From Rufibacter latericius (GTDB lineage Bacteria > Bacteroidota > Bacteroidia > Cytophagales > Hymenobacteraceae): a stretch of 64,000 nucleotides of DNA. The notes beneath the pieces were generated by a model. It saw only the letters and a list, made by a program, of their open reading frames with translations. It was not told the DNA's origin and did not search any database. Shown in pieces: positions 1 to 9,172 of this stretch. The first letter of the stretch is position 1. Each line of letters begins with the position of its first letter. The stretch lies in the NCBI RefSeq assembly GCF_003721515.1, contig NZ_RJJD01000003.1, forward strand, positions 62,001-126,000. Reading direction: 5' to 3'. A program made the translations under genes and the position numbers.

Positions 1-2393
1 GCAACGGCGTACCCGTGCTCATCCGGAACGTGGCTACGGTGACAGAATCGCACTTGCCTAACCTAGGTTATGTGGGTCGGGACGAGCAAACCAATCTGGT
101 CGAAGGCATTGTGGTGATGCGCAAAAACGAGAACCCCAGCGAAGTGCTGGCCTCGCTTAAAAACAAGATCACCGAACTGAACGAGCAGGTGCTGCCTGAT
201 GATGTGCAGATCAAACCTTTCTATGACCGCTCAGACCTGATTGGCTTCACCACTAAAACGGTATCGCACAACTTACTGGAAGGGATTGTACTGGTGACGG
301 CCATCGTGTTCCTGTTCATGGCCGATTGGCGCACGACCATCACGGTGGCTATCATTATTCCGTTAGCCTTGCTCTTTGCATTCGTATGTATGCGTCTCAA
401 AGGCATGTCAGCGAACCTGCTGTCCATGGGGGCCATTGACTTCGGGATTATCATTGACGGAGCCGTGGTGATGGTGGAAGGCCTCTTTGTGGTGCTGGAT
501 AAAAAGGCACATGAGGTAGGTATGGCCCGCTATAATCTGCTTTCCAAGCGCGGCATCATTAAAAAAACCGCCATTGATCTGGGGAAATCTATTTTCTTTT
601 CTAAGCTAATCATCATCACCGCCCTGCTGCCCATTTTTGCATTCCAGAAGGTGGAAGGAAAAATGTTCTCGCCGTTGGCCTACACATTGGGCTTTGCCTT
701 GCTGGGTGCATTGTTCTTTACCCTCACGCTGGTGCCCGTGCTTTCCAGCATGCTTTTGAACAAAAACGTGCGGGAGAAAAACAATCCTTTTGTGAACTTC
801 CTGAACAAGTACGTTTATAAAGGCTTCAGCTTCACTTACAAGCACAAGCGAGCAAGCCTGATAGTGGCGTTGGCCATCATGGCGGCGGGGCTTTTCACCT
901 TCAAGTTCCTGGGCTCGGAGTTTCTGCCGCAGCTGAACGAAGGAGCGGTATACGTGCGGGCCAGCATGCCCATGAGTACTTCCCTGAAACAGTCCATAGA
1001 AATGTCAGAGAAGATCAGGAAAACCATCGGTTCTTTTGACGAGGTGAAACAGGTAATGTCACAAACGGGCCGGCCTAATGACGGAACGGACCCCACCGGT
1101 TTCTTCAACATAGAGATGCACGTAGACCTGAAGCCCAAAGAGAACTGGCAGCGGAAAGTAAGCAAAGAAGAACTCATCAGTGAAATGCAGACCAAGTTGG
1201 CGGCATACCAAGGCATCAGCTTTAACTTCTCGCAACCCATCATGGACAACGTGGAAGAAGCAGTGTCCGGGGTGAAAGGCTCCATGGCTGTGAAAGTGTT
1301 CGGCGATAACCTGCAACAATTGGAGGTGGTAGGCGAAAAGGTCTACAACGTCCTTAACAAGATTGAAGGGATTGATGACCTTGGCGTGATCAACTTAATC
1401 GGGCAGCCCGAAATGCAGATTGAACTGGACCAGCAGCGCATGGCTTCTTACGGCGTCTCCACCGCCGATGCGCAGGCCGTGATTGAGATGGCCATTGGCG
1501 GGAAAGGTGCCAGCAGCCTCTACGAAGGCGAGCGCAGGTTTGCTATCAGAATACGCTACCAACAGGAGTTCCGGAATAACGAGGAGCAGTTAGAGAACCT
1601 TCGGGTTCCCACCAGCCATGGCGGCAACATCTCCCTGAAGGAAATCGCCCGGATCAGTAGCGTGACCGGTCCTGCCTTTGTGTACCGCGAAGACAACGCC
1701 CGCTTTATTGCTGTGAAGTTCTCGGTACGAGGCCGTGACCTGGGCAGCACCATTAAGGAGGCGCAGGAAAAAGTAATCCAAAACGTAAAGCTGGACAAAA
1801 GCATGCACCTGGAGTGGAAAGGCGAATTTGAGAACCAGATCCGCGCCACCGACCGCCTGATGCAAGTGGTGCCGGTGAGTCTGGTGCTCATCTTCCTGAT
1901 CTTGTTTGCTTTGTTCGGCAACGGGAAAGACGCGGCGCTGGTGATCCTGAACGTGCCCTTCGCCCTAATTGGCGGTATTCTAGCCCTACTGATTACCCAT
2001 ACCAATTTCAGTATCTCAGCAGGGGTTGGTTTTATCGCTCTTTTCGGAATATGCGTGCAAAACGGGGTCATCCTAATCTCGGTTTTCAAGAAGAACCTTT
2101 TAGAGGATATGCCGCTAGCCAAAGCCATTAAGGAGGGCGTGAAAGAACGCACCCGTCCGGTGGTGATGACGGCCATGATGGCGGCCATCGGACTACTTCC
2201 CGCGGCCCTTTCCACCGGCATTGGTTCCGAGACCCAGAAACCCTTGGCCATTGTGGTGATTGGCGGTCTTATCAGCGCTACCATTCTAACCTTGCTCATT
2301 TTTCCGCTGCTTTTTGACAGCGTTTATAAAAGAACACTCAAGAAACGGAACACATCCCGCGTAGCTCGGAATGCAGGTGCCGTGCCCGCTTAG
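1..2393 (+). CDS. Heavy-metal RND efflux pump, CusA/CzcA type (C-terminal part, 5' end outside window)
   Basis: The reading frame is already open at the left edge (residues N-G-V-P-V-L-I before the first possible start), so this is the C-terminal ~797 residues of a protein of usually ~1,030-1,050. HME-RND proteins form the inner-membrane trimer of a tripartite pump exporting Cu+/Ag+ or Zn2+/Co2+/Cd2+ by proton antiport. The metal-RND signature DFGIIIDGAVVMVEG, in the fourth transmembrane helix, is encoded near 435-480. It is followed by hydrophobic blocks around 590-760, the second periplasmic loop, and a C-terminal membrane bundle around 1870-2330. There is no fused outer-membrane factor domain. 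The adaptor and outer-membrane genes are presumably upstream, outside the window. Metal specificity cannot be read from the sequence. A hairpin terminator follows at 2441. Confidence 0.93.
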   Translation, partial: NGVPVLIRNVATVTESHLPNLGYVGRDEQTNLVEGIVVMRKNENPSEVLASLKNKITELNEQVLPDDVQIKPFYDRSDLIGFTTKTVSHNLLEGIVLVTAIVFLFMADWRTTITVAIIIPLALLFAFVCMRLKGMSANLLSMGAIDFGIIIDGAVVMVEGLFVVLDKKAHEVGMARYNLLSKRGIIKKTAIDLGKSIFFSKLIIITALLPIFAFQKVEGKMFSPLAYTLGFALLGALFFTLTLVPVLSSMLLNKNVREKNNPFVNFLNKYVYKGFSFTYKHKRASLIVALAIMAAGLFTFKFLGSEFLPQLNEGAVYVRASMPMSTSLKQSIEMSEKIRKTIGSFDEVKQVMSQTGRPNDGTDPTGFFNIEMHVDLKPKENWQRKVSKEELISEMQTKLAAYQGISFNFSQPIMDNVEEAVSGVKGSMAVKVFGDNLQQLEVVGEKVYNVLNKIEGIDDLGVINLIGQPEMQIELDQQRMASYGVSTADAQAVIEMAIGGKGASSLYEGERRFAIRIRYQQEFRNNEEQLENLRVPTSHGGNISLKEIARISSVTGPAFVYREDNARFIAVKFSVRGRDLGSTIKEAQEKVIQNVKLDKSMHLEWKGEFENQIRATDRLMQVVPVSLVLIFLILFALFGNGKDAALVILNVPFALIGGILALLITHTNFSISAGVGFIALFGICVQNGVILISVFKKNLLEDMPLAKAIKEGVKERTRPVVMTAMMAAIGLLPAALSTGIGSETQKPLAIVVIGGLISATILTLLIFPLLFDSVYKRTLKKRNTSRVARNAGAVPA

Positions 2394-2440
2394 TTTTAAT
2401 AGGTTAAACTGTTTGGTTATTGTTCCGTGCTTGAGTGAAT

Positions 2441-2463
2441 CGGGGTGGCTTTGTGCCGCCCCG
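2441..2463 (+). terminator. Hairpin terminator after the RND pump gene
   Basis: The arms CGGGGTGGC and GCCGCCCCG pair over 9 bp (one G-T pair) around a 5-nt loop. The sequence GTTATTTTA follows. It lies 48 bp after the RND stop codon. Confidence 0.75.
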
Positions 2464-2478
2464 GTTATTTTAGACTAG

Positions 2479-2518
2479 TTCTTTTTTCGGTGTTTTTATC
2501 AAATAAGGCTTTAAACGC
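2479..2518. repeat. 40-bp intergenic dyad repeat, weak copy
   Basis: Degenerate copy of the dispersed dyad: the right side ends AAGGCTTTAAACGC, and the left side has TTTTTTCGGTGTTTTT at the corresponding distance. Called mainly because length and base order match better copies elsewhere in the window. Confidence 0.35.
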
Positions 2519-2653
2519 ACGGTAGGTTATCAGGAGTGATTTAAGGAATATTTTGTCCAAATAATTCAAGTTTTATATCAGGTTCATATTCTCCTAAAGG
2601 TACCCCTATTAGCAAATATTTCATTTATCCAACTCTACTTTCAAAGAATCTAT

Positions 2654-3346
2654 ATGGAAACTCTAATTGAGAAATACAACAATCTCCAAAAGCAAATTCT
2701 AAGCGAGGTTGGTTTAAAGTGGAAGGTAGATGAGGGAAATCCATTATCAAGAGAAGAATTACAAGACTATTACTACCTTGGTAAATATGTAAATTTAGAT
2801 ATTCTTCACAATTCCATCTACCTGATTGACGTGGGTGAATTAGTTAAAAAGAACTTTCTGAAATTTGGGTTGGAAGCACCCTCAAGGCAAGCAGAAGTAG
2901 GTGGGCGTTATTTAAGGCTGTATGGACTTTTAAGTGCCGTTTATCAGCAAAAGTTGGCCGTTGAAAACCTATTGGAGCTTTACAAGATGGAGGAAAAGGA
3001 AAAAATCTCTTCTGGTTTGAATAGCTCTTCTCTTATAAACCTTTGTAACAAACTTGGAGCTCACGCTACTCATTTCAGAAGCAACCTGGCTGGATTTAAA
3101 AATCAGTTTAGGTTTTATGAGTTTTCCAGGCAAGATCTGGAGAATAACAAAATTAAACTACTGGTAAAAAAATACGAGTTTGAGAATTACGATCTTCTAG
3201 AGGACTTAAAACACTTTAACAAAAAAGTAGAATTAACTTTATCATTCATGATTAGTCAAATTCTAAAAAACTCATTTAACAATCAAGGTGAGTACTATAA
3301 ACAATACCTTGGTATTGAGAAGCAAAAGGATAGTATCTCTACATAA
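2654..3346 (+). CDS. AT-rich orphan gene, possible HEPN-like helical protein
   Basis: A 230-residue protein I cannot assign to a family. It looks entirely cytosolic and helical, with no signal peptide or membrane segment, and is rich in Lys, Glu, Leu and Tyr. Residues 85-145 contain a long helix (LRLYGLLSAVYQQKLAVENL) followed by CNKLGAHATHF (131-141). This resembles the second half of HEPN-type domains, where an R-x4-6-H motif is expected; here the position before N-K-L-G-A-H is Cys, not Arg, so ribonuclease activity is doubtful. Codon use is clearly more AT-rich than in the flanking genes, suggesting horizontal origin, but there are no mobile-element marks. No partner antitoxin gene is adjacent. 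The ATG at 2654 is the only plausible start. Confidence 0.7.
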   Translation: METLIEKYNNLQKQILSEVGLKWKVDEGNPLSREELQDYYYLGKYVNLDILHNSIYLIDVGELVKKNFLKFGLEAPSRQAEVGGRYLRLYGLLSAVYQQKLAVENLLELYKMEEKEKISSGLNSSSLINLCNKLGAHATHFRSNLAGFKNQFRFYEFSRQDLENNKIKLLVKKYEFENYDLLEDLKHFNKKVELTLSFMISQILKNSFNNQGEYYKQYLGIEKQKDSIST

Positions 3347-3504
3347 ATCCACTTACTAGTAGCTTCAAAAAAGTTCTCAATTATTACTATTTATTATGCT
3401 TAGTCTTAACCATGCTCCTCTTCTCTTATGAACACTCTTATGAACATTAACTGAAGCAGGAACAATTTAGGAATAACGGCTCCAAGCCACCTAAATTTAT
3501 TAAT

Positions 3505-3544
3505 CTATTTTGAGCCTTATTTTCAGATTTTAGGCCTAAAACAG
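3505..3544. repeat. 40-bp intergenic dyad repeat
   Basis: Arms CTATTTTGAGCCTTATTTT and ATTTTAGGCCTAAAACAG pair imperfectly. The copy ends 3 bp before the stop codon of the histidine kinase, read on the minus strand. Confidence 0.6.
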
Positions 3545-3547
3545 TAA

Positions 3548-4915
3548 TTAGTAGGCTACAGGAAATATAAGCCTTACGGTGGTTCCTTTCTGTAAAGAAG
3601 AGTCGATTTGAATGGAGCCGCTATGCAGCCGCAAAATCTTTTCGGTCATGGCCAAGCCGATTCCCGTTCCGGTGCGGGTGCGGGCGTTTTGGGCCCGGTA
3701 AAACGGCTCCAAAACTCTGCTCAGTTCTTGTTCTGGAATACCTATTCCCTTGTCCTGGACCTGCACCATTACCTGCTGCTCCTGTAAAATAAGAGTAACA
3801 ATCACCTCTTTGTGGTCTGAGAACTTGGAGGCATTTTCCAGCACGTTCTTCAAGGCAATCTGCAACAGGTTCCGGTTTCCCCAAACCGTTATTAAATCAG
3901 GATTATCGGGCAAAGCCGATAAGTCCAGTTGTATCTGGTTCTGGGGTAGCAACTGATTCAAATTTGCCTTCACCTCCAGCAAAACTTCATCTAGGCGTAC
4001 TAGTTCTTGCCGAACGGCTTGCTCATCAAACCCCGTCTGGGCCAGCAAAATTAAGTCAGAGGTAAGCTTTTCCAGCCGCTCTGTTTCTTTCTGCAGGGTT
4101 TCCAGTGATTGTTTGTATTCCTTAGGTGAACGGTCTTTCAGTAACGTCACTTCCAACTCTCCCCTGATGGCAGTCAAGGGGTTGCGGAGTTCATGGGAGG
4201 CATTCGCGATAAAGCTTTTCTGCATGTAAAAGGAAGTCTCCAGGCGATCCAGCATCTGATTGAAGGTTTGCACCAGATTTCCTATCTCGTCACGGTTCTC
4301 CCGCTCCGGTACCCGCAAATGAAGGTTGGAGGCCCTGATCTTGTTCACTTCCTGTACTATAGACACGATGGGCTGCAAGACCTTTCTAGCAAAGAAATGG
4401 CCCGCAACCACCATGACCAGGATGCCAATCAGAACACTGGTGAGCAGTATTTCCTGCAGGTTTCGGAGCTTGCTTGTTCCGGTTACATCCACCGCGGAGA
4501 CAATGATATAGAAGTTGCCTTGGTTGTCCTCATACCATAGCCCCACCCCCTGTTTGTTTCCCTGCCAAAACTCGGTTTTTTTGTTTTTATCTATTTCGTC
4601 AAATACGCGGCCAGGAACTGAAAGCCTCCGGGCTTCCGGCGTCACTTGCGGGGTTCGGGCGCGGTTATAGATGGTGAGCGTTTCCTCAGACAGGCTCTGA
4701 AGGTATTTTCGCTGCACCTTCTTCATACTAGCGACACTGAGCTCGTCCCGCTCAAGGTACATTTGCGCCGAGATGACGCCTCGGTCCATCAATCGCTGGA
4801 AGAACTGACGCCGGGTATATTGCTCCGCGAAAAAGTAAATGATGATGCCCATGAAGATGAGCACCGCCGTGGTAAGCCCGGAAAAAATGAGGGTGAGTTG
4901 ATTCCGGAAATTCAC
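3548..4915 (-). CDS. Sensor histidine kinase (CusS-like architecture)
   Basis: A 455-residue inner-membrane sensor: TM1 about residues 8-29, a ~125-residue periplasmic domain, TM2 about 154-174, HAMP about 175-228, HisKA with phospho-accepting His241 in NASHELRNPLTAI, then an HATPase_c domain with N box LKNVLENASKFS and G boxes DKGIGIP and GTGIGLAM. It autophosphorylates and passes phosphate to its partner regulator. Its start overlaps the regulator stop by 4 bp (ATGA), so the two are translationally coupled. The HAMP-HisKA layout and OmpR-type partner match CusRS/CzcRS metal-stress pairs, and a metal RND pump lies 1.2 kb away, but the pump is on the other strand. A metal signal is therefore inference only. 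Confidence 0.93.
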   Translation of the reverse strand: MNFRNQLTLIFSGLTTAVLIFMGIIIYFFAEQYTRRQFFQRLMDRGVISAQMYLERDELSVASMKKVQRKYLQSLSEETLTIYNRARTPQVTPEARRLSVPGRVFDEIDKNKKTEFWQGNKQGVGLWYEDNQGNFYIIVSAVDVTGTSKLRNLQEILLTSVLIGILVMVVAGHFFARKVLQPIVSIVQEVNKIRASNLHLRVPERENRDEIGNLVQTFNQMLDRLETSFYMQKSFIANASHELRNPLTAIRGELEVTLLKDRSPKEYKQSLETLQKETERLEKLTSDLILLAQTGFDEQAVRQELVRLDEVLLEVKANLNQLLPQNQIQLDLSALPDNPDLITVWGNRNLLQIALKNVLENASKFSDHKEVIVTLILQEQQVMVQVQDKGIGIPEQELSRVLEPFYRAQNARTRTGTGIGLAMTEKILRLHSGSIQIDSSLQKGTTVRLIFPVAY

Positions 4916-5595
4916 GCGTCCTCCGGTTTCTTAAGGATGTACCCCATGCCCACCACCGTATGAATTAATTTAGTGGGGAATTCTTTGTCAATCTTGTTGC
5001 GGAGGTAATTTACGTATACATCCACCACATTGGAGCCCAAATCAAAATTCAGGTCCCACACGTTTTCCAGCAGATCAATCCTGGACAATACTTTCCCTTG
5101 CCGCTTCATGAAATACTCCAGCAAGGCAAATTCGCGGGCAGTAAGGTTAATCAATTTTCCGTCTCGGGTGACCTCTTTGGTATCCAGGTTCAGTTGCAGA
5201 TCACCGACCTGCAATAGATTGCTGGAGGAAGAGGATTCTCCCCGTCGGGCCAAAGCCCTTACCCGCGCTACCAATTCTTTAAATTTAAAAGGCTTAGTCA
5301 AATAATCATCGGCCCCGGCTTCTAATCCGTCTACAATGTCGTCAGTTGCTCCCAAGGCGGTCAGCAACAGCATGGGGGTTTTGATTTGCTCTTGCCGCAG
5401 TTGTCGGCAAAGGTCCAGCCCGCTCAGGTGAGGCATGATGATGTCCAGCACAATGACCTGGTACTCGTTCTGCAGGGCCAACCGTTTACCGGTAAGTCCA
5501 TCATAGGCCACTTCCACTTCAAACGTCTGTTCCTGAAGACCTCTTTTAATAAATGCCGCCACGTTAGGCTCATCTTCAATGACCAGTATTCTCAT
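4912..5595 (-). CDS. OmpR/PhoB-family response regulator
   Basis: A 227-residue two-domain regulator. The N-terminal receiver has acidic residues E7/D8, phospho-acceptor Asp51 in VIVLDIIMPHLSG and the conserved Lys in DYLTKPF. The C-terminal winged helix (about 125-222) contains LTAREFALLEYFMKRQGKVL and the usual VVDVYVNYLRNKID recognition region. It is the first gene of the pair and overlaps the kinase by 4 bp. Its target promoter cannot be identified from the window. Confidence 0.94.
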   Translation of the reverse strand: MRILVIEDEPNVAAFIKRGLQEQTFEVEVAYDGLTGKRLALQNEYQVIVLDIIMPHLSGLDLCRQLRQEQIKTPMLLLTALGATDDIVDGLEAGADDYLTKPFKFKELVARVRALARRGESSSSSNLLQVGDLQLNLDTKEVTRDGKLINLTAREFALLEYFMKRQGKVLSRIDLLENVWDLNFDLGSNVVDVYVNYLRNKIDKEFPTKLIHTVVGMGYILKKPEDA

Positions 5596-5656
5596 AGATT
5601 AATGCTTGCCTGTTTGAACTGCTAAAACAAAAGTAAACTTAAAATGCCCTCGTCCT

Positions 5657-5696
5657 TTGCTTTATGGCTATTTTCTGAAAAATGGGCTGTAAACAG
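5657..5696. repeat. 40-bp intergenic dyad repeat in divergent promoter region
   Basis: Reads from TTGCTTTATGGC through TATTTTCTGAAAAA to GGGCTGTAAACAG. Moderately degenerate. One of few copies upstream of genes; it lies 61 bp before the response-regulator start. Confidence 0.45.
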
Positions 5697-5838
5697 CATT
5701 CTTATTTTCTTTTTCTGTAGAAGCGAAAAGAATATTCTTCCATTTATGGGAAATTAGAAGGAAGACTGGTAAATTCAATGCCAACGTTGGCTTAACCATA
5801 GGCCAATTTCAAACCAGACTTTCAATCTATCTTCCCTC

Positions 5839-7815
5839 ATGAATCTACACCAGAAAACAAAAATCTCGCTGCTGGGGCTGCTTCTCATGGCCTCCCTCCC
5901 TTCCTTAAGCCAAGTGCGCCTGCCCAAACTGGTCAGCGACGGCATGGTGCTGCAGCGCGACAAAGAAATAAAACTGTGGGGCTGGGCCGGTAAGAACGAA
6001 GCGATTTCAGGCAGTTTTAACCAAAAGGACTTTAAAACGAAAGCAGACGCGGAAGGTAACTGGCAGGTGACTTTGCCCGCCCAGAAAGCCGGTGGCCCTT
6101 ATACCATGACCCTGCGGGCAAGCAACACCATTACCCTGAACGATATTCTGGTGGGCGACTTATGGGTGTGCTCAGGCCAATCCAACATGGAAACACCTAT
6201 GAGCCGGGTTGCCCCTTTGTACAAAGAGGAGATCGCCACAGCGGCTAACTCACAGATCCGGTATTTCGAGGTTCCCAAAAACCCTGACTACACCGGTCCC
6301 CGTCAAGACCTGGAAAAAGGCAGCTGGCAAACCGTGACCCCCAAGACCATCCACGGTTTCTCTGCGTTGGCCTATTTCTTTGCCAAAGAGCTGCAGGAGA
6401 AGTACAAGGTTCCCATTGGGTTGGTCAATGCCAGCCTGGGAGGCTCTCCTGCCGAAGCCTGGATCAGCGAAGAGTCCATTAAAGCGTTCCCTACCCACTA
6501 CCAGGAGGCCCAACGCTTCAAAGACAAGGAGCTTATCGCCCAGATTGAGAAAACAAACAGCGAAATGAACCGGGCCTGGTACACCCAGCTCCGGCAGAAC
6601 GACGAGGGCTTTAAGCAGAAAGATCGTCCCTGGACCAGCCCCGACCTGCCTACCGCTGATTGGAGCACCATGAAAATACCCGGCTATTGGGCAGACCAGC
6701 CGCTGGGTCCGATGAATGGCGTAGTTTGGTTCAGAAAAGACATCCAGGTGCCAGCGGCCATGGTAGGTAAACCCGCGTACCTGCTGCTGGGAACTATTGT
6801 GGATGCAGACTCTACGTTTATTAACGGCGTGTTTGTGGGCACCACCGGGTACCAATATCCGCCCAGAAGGTATGACGTACCGGCCACGGTTCTGAAAGAA
6901 GGAAAGAATACATTAGTCGTGCGTGTCATCAGTAACGGTGGCCGGGGTGGTTTTGTGGAAGACAAGCCGTATTCAATTGCCGCCGGCGGCACCACCATCG
7001 ACCTGAAGGGAGAATGGAAATACAAATTGGGTGCCCGCATGGAGCCCATGGGCAGCCAAGTCAATGTTCGGATGAAGCCTACTGGCCTGTTCAATGCCAT
7101 GATCGCTCCACTGCGGAATTACCAAATTAAAGGCGTGATCTGGTACCAAGGCGAGTCTAACGCGGGCCGGCCCGAAGAATACCGCACCTTGTTCCCCACG
7201 CTTATCAAAGACTGGAGAAACTTCTGGAACCAAGGGAATTTTCCTTTTGTGTTTGTGCAGCTCCCCAACTTCATGAAAGCCCAACCGCAACCCAGTGAAA
7301 GTGGCTGGGCGATGACCCGCGAAGCGCAGGCCGGTGCCCTGGCCCTGCCCAACACCGCGATGGCCGTCGCCATTGACCTGGGTGAATGGAACGACATCCA
7401 CCCATTGAACAAGAAAGATGTGGCCCATCGGGTGGCGCTGGCGGTGCAACCACTGGCATACGGTGCCAAAAACCTGGTCTCCTCGGGCCCCACGTTCAAA
7501 TCCATGCGGAAGGATGGCAACAAGATCATCTTGTCTTTCACCAATACCGGCAGTGGCTTGGTGGCCAAAGGCGGAGGAGAGCTGAAGTATTTTGCGGTGG
7601 CTGGCGCAGACAAGAAATTCAAATGGGCCAAAGCGCAGATCAAAGGAAACCAAGTGATCGTCTGGAGTGACGAGATCGCCTCGCCCGAGGCGGTGCGCTA
7701 CGCCTGGGCAGACAACCCCGAGGGCGCTAACCTCTACAACAAAGAAGATTTGCCCGCCGCCCCTTTCAGAACCGACAGCCCCGCACCTGTAACCAAAGCA
7801 GAAGGAATTAAATAA
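5839..7815 (+). CDS. Secreted sialate O-acetylesterase (SASA family)
   Basis: A 658-residue exported esterase with a signal peptide (residues 1-24, cleavage near SLSQ|VRLPK). The SASA/SGNH-like core has nucleophile Ser115 in CSGQSNM, a second block WYQGESNAG near 437, and the Asp-His pair in NDIHPLNKKDVAHR near 518. A beta-sandwich of glycoside-hydrolase-2-like type (about 265-375) is inserted between these blocks, as in many Bacteroidota members. The family removes acetyl esters from sialic acids or from plant polysaccharides, so the true substrate is open. No sialidase or xylanase gene is adjacent; the gene stands alone and ends at a strong bidirectional hairpin. Confidence 0.9.
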   Translation: MNLHQKTKISLLGLLLMASLPSLSQVRLPKLVSDGMVLQRDKEIKLWGWAGKNEAISGSFNQKDFKTKADAEGNWQVTLPAQKAGGPYTMTLRASNTITLNDILVGDLWVCSGQSNMETPMSRVAPLYKEEIATAANSQIRYFEVPKNPDYTGPRQDLEKGSWQTVTPKTIHGFSALAYFFAKELQEKYKVPIGLVNASLGGSPAEAWISEESIKAFPTHYQEAQRFKDKELIAQIEKTNSEMNRAWYTQLRQNDEGFKQKDRPWTSPDLPTADWSTMKIPGYWADQPLGPMNGVVWFRKDIQVPAAMVGKPAYLLLGTIVDADSTFINGVFVGTTGYQYPPRRYDVPATVLKEGKNTLVVRVISNGGRGGFVEDKPYSIAAGGTTIDLKGEWKYKLGARMEPMGSQVNVRMKPTGLFNAMIAPLRNYQIKGVIWYQGESNAGRPEEYRTLFPTLIKDWRNFWNQGNFPFVFVQLPNFMKAQPQPSESGWAMTREAQAGALALPNTAMAVAIDLGEWNDIHPLNKKDVAHRVALAVQPLAYGAKNLVSSGPTFKSMRKDGNKIILSFTNTGSGLVAKGGGELKYFAVAGADKKFKWAKAQIKGNQVIVWSDEIASPEAVRYAWADNPEGANLYNKEDLPAAPFRTDSPAPVTKAEGIK

Positions 7816-7832
7816 AACTTCCTGGTGGACTT

Positions 7833-7895
7833 AAAAAGCCCGTTGGGCGCTTAGAACGGAACCAAAACCCTGCTAAGCACCCAACGGGCTTTTTA
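7833..7895. terminator. Bidirectional terminator between convergent genes
   Basis: Arms at 7833-7854 and 7873-7895 (AAAAAGCCCGTTGGG and its complement) pair over about 22 bp with one mismatch around an 18-nt loop. A/T tracts on both sides suit termination in both directions. Confidence 0.85.
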
Positions 7896-7951
7896 TTGGA
7901 CACAAGGGGAACAAACCTTTTGTTTAATTTTGTGGCCCTCAAAACATTAAC

Positions 7952-8938
7952 TTAGGCCAGTTCCATGGCCTCTTTGTTGTATTTGTTTCGGTACTCCAGC
8001 GGAGAGATGCCGGTAATTTTCTTGAAGGTGGTTCTAAACGCCTTGGTGTCTGAGTAGCCCACTGAGTACATGACTTCGTTCACGTTTTCGCGGGAGGTCT
8101 CCAGCCCGATTTTGGCAGCTTCAATCTTTACGCGCTGAATGTACTCTATCACCGTGTTGGAGGTGGCTTTCTTGAAACGGCGCTCAAAATTGCGGCGGCC
8201 CAGGAAAGACATGTCGGCGAGTTCTTCTACCGTGATCTTGTTCTGAAAATTCTGCTCAATGAACTCCTGTGCTTTCCGGATGGGTTCGTCTTGGTGCTCC
8301 TTCTGGCCGTGGAAAATAATGAAAGGTGACTGGCTGTTGCGGTCAATGTCAATCTCAAAGATCTTGGAGGACCGCACCGCCATGTTGCGGCCGGCAAACT
8401 TCTCCACCAGGTACAGGATGAGGTTCAGGGATGAATAGGCACCGCCGCTGGTGTAAATGCCGCCTTCATCGGTGATGATCTTGTAGGGCAGTAGGTGCAC
8501 GTCGGGGAACATCTGCCGGAACTCCTCGGCGGCCAGCCAATGCGTGGTACAACTTCGGCCCTTCAGCAAACCCGTAGATGCCAGGATAAAGGCCCCAATG
8601 CAAAGCGACACCACCTCAGCCCCGTTCTTGTATTGCCGAACAATCCAGGGGACAAAGTCTTTGTTTGCCTCAATTACCTTGTGCATCTCACCGTGTACCG
8701 CCGGAATGATGATCAGGTCGGTTTTGACGGTGTCCTGCACCACCAGTTCGGGGGTAATGCTAAACAGCCCATTGGTGATTCTGGTGTCTCTGGAGAGCCC
8801 CAAAAGCTGCACTTTAAACAACGGAGCCTTGCCCGTGCGCTCCAGAGCCTCATTGACCTTGGAGAACATCTTGTAGGTTGCCTCGATATTGCTAAAACTA
8901 ATATCGCCTTCGGGAATGAGGATGGAGATGTGCTTCAT
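7952..8938 (-). CDS. GlxA-family AraC transcriptional regulator
   Basis: A 328-residue regulator. The N-terminal half (about 1-190) is a DJ-1/PfpI (class I amidotransferase-like) domain with the nucleophile-elbow segment VSLCIGAFILA. The C-terminal half carries two AraC helix-turn-helix motifs (about 225-315), including FLGRRNFERRFKKAT and VGYSDTKAFRTTFKK. Such proteins usually act as ligand-responsive activators. It is divergent from the SRPBCC/VOC run starting at 9173 across a 234-bp spacer, making that run a reasonable candidate target. The ligand is unknown. Confidence 0.9.
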   Translation of the reverse strand: MKHISILIPEGDISFSNIEATYKMFSKVNEALERTGKAPLFKVQLLGLSRDTRITNGLFSITPELVVQDTVKTDLIIIPAVHGEMHKVIEANKDFVPWIVRQYKNGAEVVSLCIGAFILASTGLLKGRSCTTHWLAAEEFRQMFPDVHLLPYKIITDEGGIYTSGGAYSSLNLILYLVEKFAGRNMAVRSSKIFEIDIDRNSQSPFIIFHGQKEHQDEPIRKAQEFIEQNFQNKITVEELADMSFLGRRNFERRFKKATSNTVIEYIQRVKIEAAKIGLETSRENVNEVMYSVGYSDTKAFRTTFKKITGISPLEYRNKYNKEAMELA

Positions 8939-9085
8939 GATTACAAGTTAAAAAGGTTTGTTGTCGTAATCAACCCCTTGAAATGTCGCATTCACCCACG
9001 TTTAGATTGGGTAAATCTCTGTAGGTTTGTCATATATAATTCCGCTATATTAAGGGATGTGAAAACCCCTTTACCCAGGCAAGAA

Positions 9086-9124
9086 CCGTTTAGAGGGTGT
9101 TTTCTAAAAACGGGCTCTTAAAGG
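9086..9124. repeat. 39-bp intergenic dyad repeat
   Basis: CCGTTTAGAGGGTGTTTTC on the left and AAAAACGGGCTCTTAAAGG on the right. It sits in the divergent promoter region, 48 bp before the SRPBCC gene. Confidence 0.5.
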
Positions 9125-9172
9125 AAAAATGCCGCCATAGGAAGTAATTATTCAACAAACCAGATAAAAGCC

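Noticed and set aside
2654-3346. Confident HEPN ribonuclease toxin
   Set aside because: The expected Arg of the motif is Cys and no antitoxin gene is adjacent; kept only as a possibility.
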